This document shows positions 6,732-12,091 of a stretch of DNA of 12,091 bases, piece after piece. This DNA is from Sphingomonadales bacterium. GTDB taxonomy: Bacteria > Pseudomonadota > Alphaproteobacteria > Sphingomonadales > Sphingomonadaceae. The position numbers and the translations under genes were made by a program. How positions within the stretch are numbered: position 1 is the first letter of the stretch; the number at the start of each line of letters is the position of its first letter. Under the pieces are notes generated by a model that ran no database searches, was not told the DNA's origin, and saw only the letters and a list, made by a program, of their open reading frames with translations. The stretch covers positions 1 through 12,091 of the forward strand of contig JAGWUU010000066.1 of the NCBI GenBank assembly GCA_028868335.1, given 5' to 3'.

Positions 6732-6827
6732 GTGGCACGGAACGTCCCCTCTCCCCAAATGCGAGAGGCATCGGCGCCGACATTTCCCTACATCGCCGAA
6801 ACGTGCCACACTGCCCGCAAGCACGTT
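6732..6827 (+). ncRNA. Candidate structured RNA in the nadA 3' region
   Basis: Three nested stems are perfect: GTGGCACG (6732-6739) with CGTGCCAC (6802-6809), CCTCTC (6748-6753) with GAGAGG (6763-6768), and TCGGCG (6771-6776) with CGCCGA (6794-6799). Together they form a three-way junction with linkers of 8, 2 and 2 bases. AACGTGC (6800-6806) can instead pair with GCACGTT (6821-6827), which would break the outer stem. It begins about 50 bases after the nadA stop. The pairings are seen in the sequence; that it is a functional RNA, and on which strand, is not known. It matches no RNA family I recognise. Confidence 0.25.
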
Positions 6828-6904
6828 CTTTGACATCGTCGGCACCCACGGATTTCCGCGCTTTTCACTGCCCCGCGGCAAACCGGACATTCAAAAAACG
6901 CGAT

Positions 6905-6972
6905 CTGTCACCTTATTCGCCGCAACCTGCTGGCAAACAATCCTTTTCACCCCGGACACCCTGTCACTTTAT
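6905..6972. repeat. Two near-identical 12-base direct repeats
   Basis: CTGTCACCTTAT at 6905-6916 and CTGTCACTTTAT at 6961-6972 differ at one base, with starts 56 bases apart. Each is preceded by a CCGGACA-like word (about 6883 and 6952). They may be binding sites or the remains of a short duplication. They lie just beyond the stop of the DUF885 gene, away from any obvious promoter. Confidence 0.4.
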
Positions 6973-6984
6973 GGCGCAGAAGCG

Positions 6985-8775
6985 TCAATTCACCGGTTCG
7001 TCAAACATCAGCGCCCTGACGTACTTCGCCGGGGGCGAACCATAGCTCAGCACCTTGTCGTGGTAGCGGCGCAGCGAGAAGCTGTTGCCCCACAGCTTCT
7101 CGGCCTCGGCGCGCAGGGCGAGGTGCTGCTGGTAGCCGCTGAAATATTCGAGCAACTGGGTTGATGAAAGACTCGCCCGGGTCCACTTGCCCGCCGCCTC
7201 GCGCTCCTGCTGGAACGCGCCCTCCATCATCAGCTTCATCGCCGCGGCCCGGCTCATGCCCTCGGTCTGGATGCCGATGTCGAGCAGGGTGTTGGTGATC
7301 GAGCGCAGCCGCATCTTGAGTACGGTAAGCTGGTAAAGCGGATCGCGGTCGAGGTAGCCCGCATCCTTCATCATCCCTTCGGCATAGACCGCCCAGCCTT
7401 CGACGAACGGACCCGATCCCAGATAGGCACGCAACACGTCGTCGGTGGCGTTGGCGTGATCGAGCTGGACGTAGTGCCCCGGCATCGCCTCGTGGATCGA
7501 GAGTTCGTGGATCATGTAGTCGTTGTATTCAGACAGGAAACTGTCGGCCTGGGCAGCGCTCCACTCCGCCGGGACCGGACTGACCGCGTAGAAATTCTGC
7601 TGTCCCTTGTCGAGCGGGCCGGGCGGATCGTTGTAGGCCACCGAAAAGCCCTGCTGGAACTTTGGCATCGTGATCACCCGGGTCGCGCCTTCGGGCATGG
7701 CGATGAGATCGTGGGCCCGGACGAATTCGGTCGCCTGGGCAAGCGTTTCGCGGGCGCGTTGCTCCAGTTTGTCGCGGCTGGGATGGTGTGCGTAGGACAA
7801 CTTGAGTGCCGCCTCGATCACGGCCTGCTGCTGCGCCCCGGTCGGATCGTCCGGCATGGCGAGGGTCGAGCCGCCGGCCTTCAGTGCCTGACGCGCAACC
7901 TGGTACATTTCCGCGCGGGTCGCCGCAAAGGCGGTGAGCGCCTTGGCCTTGAGTTGCGGGCGCGGCAGACCGCCAACGATCGTGAAGGCCATCTTCTGGT
8001 CGTAGAGCTTCGGCCCCAACCGGAAGGTGCCCCTGGCGCCGGGCACCAGCACAGTATCCAGCCATTTCTGGTGCTGCGCCACGGCGGGCTTGAGCCGGGC
8101 GAAGGCAGCGTCGAAGCGGGCGCGGTCCGCAGCGTTGAGGGTATCGACGTGGGGCAGGAGCATGTCCTGCACGATCTCGATGATCCCGCTGTTCTGCTTG
8201 GCCGCCGTCTCGGCATAGACCTTGGGTACACGGGCGACGACAAGCTGGCGGCGCGCTTCGGCGAGGAACGCGGGAAGCTTCTCCATCCGCTCGGTCGCGT
8301 TGCGCAAGCGCTCGTCCCAAGGCGCGAAATCGCGGGCCGCAAGCCCATAGAGCGCCGAAGCTGCCGTGTCGTTGTAGGCCTGTGCGTTCCACGCCCATGG
8401 CTGAAGCACCTGGTCGGTCCATATCCGGTAGTTGAGATCGTTGACCAGCAGCGCGCGATCGACCTGATCATCGCGGTTCAGTTGCGCGGCCGGAATGCGC
8501 GTGGCGTCGGCGAGCAAACTGCGCCAGACTCGCAACCGTTCGGCACGCCCCGCGACGGTGATGTCCGGCAGCAGGGCATCATGGCGGTGATCGCCAACGA
8601 CGGTCGCCTCGACCGGAGAGAGATGCATCGCCTCGGCCAGATAGCGGGCGACAACGGCGTCGAAGGCGGCATCGGCCTTGGTTGGAACCGTGCCGACCGC
8701 CACGGCGGGAGCGGCCATGGCAGCGGGTGCCGAGAACGAAAGAATAGCCAGGGCGGCAGCGTGGATCGGGCGCAT
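6985..8775 (-). CDS. Exported DUF885 protein, probable zinc-dependent peptidase-like enzyme
   Basis: A 596-residue DUF885 protein (Pfam PF05960). It begins with a clear signal peptide (HAAALAILSFSAPAAMAAPA, cleavage near residue 21-22), so it should act in the periplasm or outside the cell. The family hallmark is HEAMPGHYVQ (428-437), with H428, E429 and H434, followed by FVEGWAVYAEGM (457-468) carrying E459 and E466. The spacing of HEAxPGH and the downstream Glu resembles a zincin-type metal site, and members are often annotated as peptidase-like, but the substrate is unproven. Length is usual for the family. ATG 8775 has AGGAGG 8 bases upstream. It lies 33 bases after an EamA transporter gene on the same strand, so the two may be co-transcribed. 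Confidence 0.92.
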   Translation of the reverse strand: MRPIHAAALAILSFSAPAAMAAPAVAVGTVPTKADAAFDAVVARYLAEAMHLSPVEATVVGDHRHDALLPDITVAGRAERLRVWRSLLADATRIPAAQLNRDDQVDRALLVNDLNYRIWTDQVLQPWAWNAQAYNDTAASALYGLAARDFAPWDERLRNATERMEKLPAFLAEARRQLVVARVPKVYAETAAKQNSGIIEIVQDMLLPHVDTLNAADRARFDAAFARLKPAVAQHQKWLDTVLVPGARGTFRLGPKLYDQKMAFTIVGGLPRPQLKAKALTAFAATRAEMYQVARQALKAGGSTLAMPDDPTGAQQQAVIEAALKLSYAHHPSRDKLEQRARETLAQATEFVRAHDLIAMPEGATRVITMPKFQQGFSVAYNDPPGPLDKGQQNFYAVSPVPAEWSAAQADSFLSEYNDYMIHELSIHEAMPGHYVQLDHANATDDVLRAYLGSGPFVEGWAVYAEGMMKDAGYLDRDPLYQLTVLKMRLRSITNTLLDIGIQTEGMSRAAAMKLMMEGAFQQEREAAGKWTRASLSSTQLLEYFSGYQQHLALRAEAEKLWGNSFSLRRYHDKVLSYGSPPAKYVRALMFDEPVN

Positions 8776-8808
8776 CGGGAAATCCTCCTGCCCCTTGCTA
8801 GCGCCCCT

Positions 8809-9699
8809 TCACTCCTGCGTCGAGCGCGCCAGTGCCAGCGCTGCCGCGACCAGCGCCATGCCGAGAAAATCCTGCCAGCCAAGCACTTCGCCAAATGCCA
8901 GCCAACCCACTGCCACCGCGATCGCCGGTTGGCACAACAATGCGAGGCCGAAGACCATCGCGCTGAAATGGCGCAGCGAGAAGATCAGCAGTCCCTGCCC
9001 GATCACCTGGCTGACCAGCGCCAGTCCGATCAGCGGCAACCAGTGAAACGGCAACACCGGCTCGCCGAGAAGCAAGGCGTAAAGCAGAATGACCGGAGCG
9101 CCCGCCAGGCTCGACCAGGTCAGGATCGCCCAATTGCCGAGGCTTGCGCGCGGGCGCTTCATCAGGAGGATATAGCCCGAGTAGAGCAGGCCCGCGGTGA
9201 GGCAGAGCAAGTCACCGATCAGCGTGGTGCGGTCGATCTCGAACGAGCGACCGAGGAGGATAGCGGTGCCAGTCAGCGCCAGGGCAAAGGCCAACCATTC
9301 GTTCCCGCGCGGCCAGCGGCGCAGCGCTACCAGCCCGGCAGCCATGACGACAAGGCTTCCGGCATTGCCGAACAGGGTGGCGTTGCCCATCCGGGTGTAG
9401 TGAATTCCGATGTGCCAGGTTCCAAGATCGAGCGCGAAGAACGTCCCCGCTCCGGCGATCGAGGCCCAGACCGCAGGTGCATAGCCCGTCAGCCGCTGAC
9501 CGCTGGACCGCGCGATCAACGCCAGCAGGGGCACCGCCAATGCCAATCGCCAGAACCCCGCCGATACCGGGCCGCTGTCTGCCACGCGCACGAACCACGG
9601 TCCCAGCGCAAGCGCGGCATTGCCGCCGACCAGCGCGGCAAAGTGCAGCGCATTCCGGTTTCTTTCCGCGGAAAGACGTGCCCCCGTTGTATTCACCAT
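8809..9699 (-). CDS. EamA/DMT-family transporter
   Basis: A 296-residue inner-membrane transporter of the drug/metabolite superfamily with ten hydrophobic segments in two EamA repeats (about residues 17-150 and 160-290). Typical signs are FVRVADSGPVSAGFWRLALA near the start, YTRMGNATLFGNAGSLVV at the end of helix 4, and LLCQPAIAVAVGWLAFGE in the second repeat. Substrates in this family range from amino acids to drugs and cannot be named here. The start is ambiguous. The ATG at 9699 has AAGG 7 bases upstream; a GTG at 9705 has GGAG 7 bases upstream and would add two residues. A 16-base perfect palindrome lies within codons 8-13. It is divergent from the ene-reductase gene, with 55 bases between them. 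Confidence 0.9.
   Translation of the reverse strand: MVNTTGARLSAERNRNALHFAALVGGNAALALGPWFVRVADSGPVSAGFWRLALAVPLLALIARSSGQRLTGYAPAVWASIAGAGTFFALDLGTWHIGIHYTRMGNATLFGNAGSLVVMAAGLVALRRWPRGNEWLAFALALTGTAILLGRSFEIDRTTLIGDLLCLTAGLLYSGYILLMKRPRASLGNWAILTWSSLAGAPVILLYALLLGEPVLPFHWLPLIGLALVSQVIGQGLLIFSLRHFSAMVFGLALLCQPAIAVAVGWLAFGEVLGWQDFLGMALVAAALALARSTQE
9661..9676. promoter_or_regulatory. 16-base perfect palindrome, possible operator
   Basis: TCTTTCCGCGGAAAGA is a perfect palindrome inside the first codons of the transporter gene, 78 bases upstream of the ene-reductase start. Its position near a divergent junction fits an operator for a dimeric repressor (for example of the TetR type). No regulator gene is adjacent, so the role is inferred. 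Confidence 0.35.
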
Positions 9700-9754
9700 G
9701 GACACGCCTTAACTCCGCGCGGTCAATTGCAAAACGAAATTGAAGAGGTTCCGC
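9700..9754. promoter_or_regulatory. Divergent control region between transporter and ene-reductase
   Basis: This 55-base spacer must serve leftward and rightward starts. CAATT (9724-9728) and AATTG (9738-9742) form an inverted repeat with a 9-base centre just upstream of the ene-reductase ribosome site. No clear -35/-10 pair was found in either direction, so the promoters may overlap the coding ends. Confidence 0.35.
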
Positions 9755-10849
9755 ATGCACGCTTCGCTGTTTCAGCCGATCCGCCTTGGCGCGATCGAGG
9801 CGCCCAACCGTATCCTGATGGCGCCTCTCACGCGGGGCCGTTCAGATTCCGGTTCCATTCCCAACGCCATGATGACCGAATACTATCGCCAGCGCGCCTC
9901 GGCCGGGCTGATCATCAGCGAAGCGACCGGAATCAGCCGCGAAGGATTGGGCTGGCCCGCGGCACCGGGCATCTGGAACGAAGCGCAGACCGATGGCTGG
10001 AAGGGCGTGACCGAAGCCGTGCATGACGCCGGTGGACGGATCGTGCTGCAATTGTGGCACATGGGACGACTGGTCCACCCCGATTTTCTGGACGGCATGG
10101 CGCCGGTTTCCGCCAGCGTCACCACCGGGCCAGACCACGCCCACACCCCAACCGGACGCAAGCCCTATGAGCCCGCCCGCGCCGCGACGCTCGACGACAT
10201 CGCCCGGATCATCGACGACTACGGCAATGCCGCGCACAACGCCAAGCTGGCCGGGTTCGACGGGGTCCAGCTTCACGGTGCCAACGGCTACCTGATCGAC
10301 CAGTTCCTGCGCGGATCGACCAACCTGCGTGATGATGATTACGGTGGCTCGGCCGAGAATCGCACCCGTCTCCTCAGGCTGGTGCTGGAACGGCTGGTGT
10401 CGATTTGGGGCAAGGATCGGGTTTCGGTGCGACTTTCCCCCAACGGCGACAGTCAGGGGTGCGACGATCCCGATCCCGCCACGCTGTTCGCGGCAGCGGC
10501 GCGAGTCTGCCAGGATATTGGCCTCGGCTTCGTCGAACTGAGGCAACCCGGGCCGTTGGGCACCTTCGGTCGTACAGACGTACCGCAGCAAGACGCGGTG
10601 ATCCGCGAAATCTACACCGGCCCGCTGGTGCTCAATGCTGACTACACCGCCGACGCGGCAGATGCCGACGTCTCCTCGGGCCGCTGCGATGCCGTAAGCT
10701 TTGGTCGCCCCTTCATCTCCAACCCCGACCTGCCGCTGCGCATCCGCACCGGGGCCGAATGGTCGCCCAATGTTGACGCGCCACGAAGCTGGTATCTGCC
10801 AGGGCCCGCAGGCTATATCGACTATCCGGCACTGGAGCCGGTGGCCTGA
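9755..10849 (+). CDS. Old yellow enzyme family ene-reductase (NemA-like)
   Basis: FMN-dependent ene-reductase of the old yellow enzyme family, 364 residues. These enzymes use NAD(P)H to reduce alkenes activated by carbonyl or nitro groups, and some reduce nitroesters or quinones. Sequence evidence: LFQPIRLGAIEAPNRILMAPLTR at the N-terminus (T26 near the flavin), LQLWHMGR (98-105), the substrate-binding and proton-donor motif HGANGY (H174, N177, Y179), RGSTNLRDDDYGGSAENR, VRLSP with R226 for FMN, and FGRPFISNPDL (316-326) for the FMN phosphate. The H-x-x-N pair with Y179 marks the classical class like NemA/PETNR. ATG 9755 is chosen over an in-frame TTG at 9740 because GAAGAGG ends 7 bases before it. 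The CoA-lyase gene follows after 14 bases, so they form a likely two-gene operon. The physiological substrate is unknown. Confidence 0.95.
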   Translation: MHASLFQPIRLGAIEAPNRILMAPLTRGRSDSGSIPNAMMTEYYRQRASAGLIISEATGISREGLGWPAAPGIWNEAQTDGWKGVTEAVHDAGGRIVLQLWHMGRLVHPDFLDGMAPVSASVTTGPDHAHTPTGRKPYEPARAATLDDIARIIDDYGNAAHNAKLAGFDGVQLHGANGYLIDQFLRGSTNLRDDDYGGSAENRTRLLRLVLERLVSIWGKDRVSVRLSPNGDSQGCDDPDPATLFAAAARVCQDIGLGFVELRQPGPLGTFGRTDVPQQDAVIREIYTGPLVLNADYTADAADADVSSGRCDAVSFGRPFISNPDLPLRIRTGAEWSPNVDAPRSWYLPGPAGYIDYPALEPVA

Positions 10850-10863
10850 AGCGGAGTTGACTG

Positions 10864-11748
10864 ATGGCGATGCGCTCGTGGTTGTTCGTCCCTGGTGACA
10901 GCGAGAAGAAGCTTGGCAAGGCGCTGGCCACCGGCGCCGACGTACTGATCCTCGATCTTGAGGACTCGGTCGCGCCGGACAACAAGCAGGCCGCGCGGGA
11001 CACCGCGCGGGCATGGCTGTCAGCGCATCGCCAGACCGTAACCGATGGCAAGCGCGTCGGGCGCTGGGTGCGGATCAACGCGATCGACACCCACCTCTGG
11101 CGGGACGATTTGCTTGCCGTCCTGCCCGGCGCGCCGGACGGGATCATGCTTCCCAAATCGTCCGGCCCGGATGCCGTGCAGCAACTCGCCGCCGAACTCT
11201 ATGAGCTTGAGGGACGCAACGGGGTCGTCGCCGGATCGACCCGGATCCTGCCGTTGGTCAGCGAAACCGCCGTGGCCGCGCTGACCATTCCGGCCTATGC
11301 CAATGCCTCGCTGCCGCGCCTGGCTGGCTTGACCTGGGGGGCGGAAGACCTTTCCGCCGCCATTGGCGCGACCCGCAAGCGCGACAAGGCAGGCGTCTGG
11401 ACCGATACCTTCCGGTTCGTCCGTGCCCAAACGTTGCTGACCGCCCACGCCCGCGGCGTTCCGGCGATCGACACCCTCCATGCCGATTTTTCCGACGCGA
11501 AGGGATTGAAGGCGGCCGCCGAAGCCGCGCGCGCCGATGGCTTTGCCGGCATGCTGGCGATCCATCCGGCGCAGGTTCCGGTCATCAACCAGGCCTTTAC
11601 TCCAAGCGAGGCGGAAATCACCGAAGCCCGCGCGATCGTCGCGGCCTTCGCGGCACAGCCGGGGGCTGGCACGTTGCAGATAGAGGGCCGGATGATTGAC
11701 CGCCCGCACCTGGTGCTTGCCAAGCGGGTCTTGGGGATCGAGTCCTGA
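10864..11748 (+). CDS. CitE-like CoA-ester lyase (HpcH/HpaI family)
   Basis: A 294-residue lyase of the HpcH/HpaI aldolase/citrate-lyase-beta family, the group containing CitE, malyl-CoA/methylmalyl-CoA lyases and the citramalyl-CoA lyase CLYBL. Members cleave (or form) a C-C bond in a CoA thioester using Mg2+. Visible features are RSWLFVPGD (4-12, CoA/phosphate), DLEDSV (31-36), WVRIN with R70, MLPKS, LVSETA with E134, and WGAEDLSAAIG with D162. E134 and D162 are the expected Mg2+ ligands. These are followed by DTLHADFSDAKGL and GMLAIHPAQVPVINQAF. No CitD/CitF subunits are near, so it is a stand-alone lyase, not part of citrate lyase. ATG 10864 has GGAG 7 bases upstream; ATG 10870 is an alternative. 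It follows the ene-reductase by 14 bases. The exact acyl-CoA cannot be told. Confidence 0.93.
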   Translation: MAMRSWLFVPGDSEKKLGKALATGADVLILDLEDSVAPDNKQAARDTARAWLSAHRQTVTDGKRVGRWVRINAIDTHLWRDDLLAVLPGAPDGIMLPKSSGPDAVQQLAAELYELEGRNGVVAGSTRILPLVSETAVAALTIPAYANASLPRLAGLTWGAEDLSAAIGATRKRDKAGVWTDTFRFVRAQTLLTAHARGVPAIDTLHADFSDAKGLKAAAEAARADGFAGMLAIHPAQVPVINQAFTPSEAEITEARAIVAAFAAQPGAGTLQIEGRMIDRPHLVLAKRVLGIES

Positions 11749-11760
11749 TCCGAAATCAGG
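11744..11760. terminator. Inverted repeat shared by two convergent stop codons
   Basis: CCTGAT (11744-11749) and ATCAGG (11755-11760) form a perfect 6-pair stem with a 5-base loop. The TGA of the CoA lyase lies in the left arm, and the TGA of the opposing lipoprotein lies in the right arm. The symmetric position fits a two-way terminator, but no T tract follows on either strand. Confidence 0.35.
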
Positions 11761-12052
11761 TCGCCTGAGCGGCCGGGGATTCCGTCGCCGGAGTGGGTGT
11801 GGGGGCTTCGGGCTGAGCCTCGGCCTTTGTAGGCCTGGGCGCCTCGCCAGTCTGGTCCTCGCCGCGCGTCTCGCTCCTGGGTGCGAGCGGGGGCTGTGAC
11901 TTGACGCTGTCATAAGGCAGCATGGCATCGCTGGCCGATCCCGGCAGTACCTCACCCTCGGCGGTTCCGGCGCCCTCCTGCTTCTTGGCGCCGCCACACC
12001 CGGCAAGCGTGAGCGCCAGGACGAGCAGCGGGAGCGTGGCGAAGCGGGTCAT
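11756..12052 (-). CDS. Small lipoprotein with disordered Pro/Ala/Thr-rich tail
   Basis: A 98-residue lipoprotein of unknown function. The N-terminus has a basic start, a hydrophobic segment (TLPLLVLALT) and the lipobox LAGC with C19 as the lipidated cysteine, so it should be membrane-anchored. The residues after the cysteine (GGAKKQEG) give no clear sorting signal. The rest is low-complexity and probably unfolded, ending in a Pro/Thr/Ala/Glu-rich stretch. ATG 12052 has AAGGA 9 bases upstream, located within the end of the preceding gene, and only 5 bases separate the two genes, so they are probably co-transcribed. Small lipoproteins of this kind often follow argH and precede lysA in proteobacteria, but neither gene is confirmed here. 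Confidence 0.8.
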   Translation of the reverse strand: MTRFATLPLLVLALTLAGCGGAKKQEGAGTAEGEVLPGSASDAMLPYDSVKSQPPLAPRSETRGEDQTGEAPRPTKAEAQPEAPTPTPATESPAAQAT

Positions 12053-12057
12053 CGGGA

Positions 12058-12091
12058 TCAGTCCTTCGGGCAGGGCTTGTCGAGCTGGGCC
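12058..12091 (-). CDS. C-terminal end of an unidentified gene, cut by window edge
   Basis: Reading the minus strand from the right edge gives AQLDKPCPKD and a TGA stop at 12060-12058, 5 bases before the lipoprotein start. The tight spacing, and the lipoprotein's ribosome site lying inside it, suggest a real upstream gene. Ten codons are too few to name it. Confidence 0.4.
   Translation of the reverse strand, partial: AQLDKPCPKD

Larger units (their letters stand above)
6683..6984. other. 302-base gap between convergent nadA and DUF885 gene
   Basis: No reading frame here looks like a gene, and no tRNA is seen. The left part (6732-6827) holds nested inverted repeats that can fold as a three-way junction. 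The right part (6861-6984) is more AT-rich and holds a direct repeat (6905-6916 and 6961-6972). A run of six A at 6893-6898 gives a T tract for leftward transcripts leaving the DUF885 gene. The stem before it (GCGA/TCGC, 4 pairs, 13-base loop) is too weak for a confident terminator. Confidence 0.6.

Noticed and set aside
6830..6852. TTGACA at 6830-6835 as a promoter -35 element
   Set aside because: No acceptable -10 sequence lies 16-18 bases downstream (TTTCCG is present) and no gene follows on the plus strand.
6880..6916. T tract (minus strand, 6893-6898) as an intrinsic terminator for the DUF885 gene
   Set aside because: Only a 4-pair stem with a 13-base loop precedes it, too weak to call with confidence; Rho-dependent ending is as likely.
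7456..10026. An 856-codon open frame on the plus strand
   Set aside because: It runs antisense to the DUF885 and EamA genes, both with clear motifs, and then enters the ene-reductase in another frame. Its translation is rich in Arg, Gly and Gln with no domain; this is a high-GC artefact.
9842..11014. A 390-codon open frame on the minus strand
   Set aside because: It is antisense to the ene-reductase and the start of the CoA lyase, whose motifs are complete on the plus strand. It has no recognisable domain or ribosome site.
1..12091. A mobile element, defence island or biosynthetic cluster
   Set aside because: No transposase, integrase, tRNA-bounded insertion, nuclease-helicase set or synthase genes are present, and codon use looks uniform across the window.

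Overview
This is a high-GC bacterial chromosomal window, densely packed with ordinary metabolic and regulatory genes. An RcdA-type DUF1465 gene, two DUF465 genes and ptsP lying together point to an alphaproteobacterium. The GC-rich codon use and the set of neighbours (DUF4230, DUF885, a lone nadA, an old-yellow-enzyme/CoA-lyase pair) suggest Sphingomonadales (Novosphingobium/Sphingomonas/Erythrobacter type). That placement is inference. No rRNA, tRNA, CRISPR array, insertion sequence, phage gene or integrase was seen.

Layout. (1) 1-1733 looks regulatory. It holds the start of ptsP (EI-Ntr, minus), two divergent small DUF465 proteins around a shared promoter region, and a DUF1465/RcdA-family gene behind a hairpin-rich leader. 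(2) 1743-3212 is glycerol kinase on the minus strand, divergent from an MBL-fold hydrolase with a winged-helix tail (3279-4184). The hydrolase overlaps a membrane-anchored DUF4230 protein (4166-4804). (3) 4881-6682 holds an unnamed multi-pass membrane protein followed closely by nadA (quinolinate synthase). (4) 6683-6984 is a 302-base gap with no gene, but with nested inverted repeats and a direct repeat. (5) 6985-9699 holds a minus-strand pair, an EamA/DMT transporter followed by an exported DUF885 protein with a zincin-like motif. (6) 9755-11748 holds a plus-strand pair, an old-yellow-enzyme ene-reductase and a CitE-like CoA-ester lyase. It is divergent from the transporter, and a 16-base perfect palindrome lies near the junction. 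(7) 11756-12091 holds a small minus-strand lipoprotein and the last ten codons of the gene upstream of it.

How the parts relate. PtsP and RcdA both touch CtrA and starvation control in Caulobacter, so the left end may be a growth-control neighbourhood. The centre is housekeeping (glycerol entry, NAD synthesis). The right end is a small catabolic or detoxification unit of ene-reductase plus CoA lyase. I found no convincing new defence or mobile system. The less-explained items are non-coding: the nadA 3' region, the DUF1465 leader, and the palindrome between the transporter and the ene-reductase.
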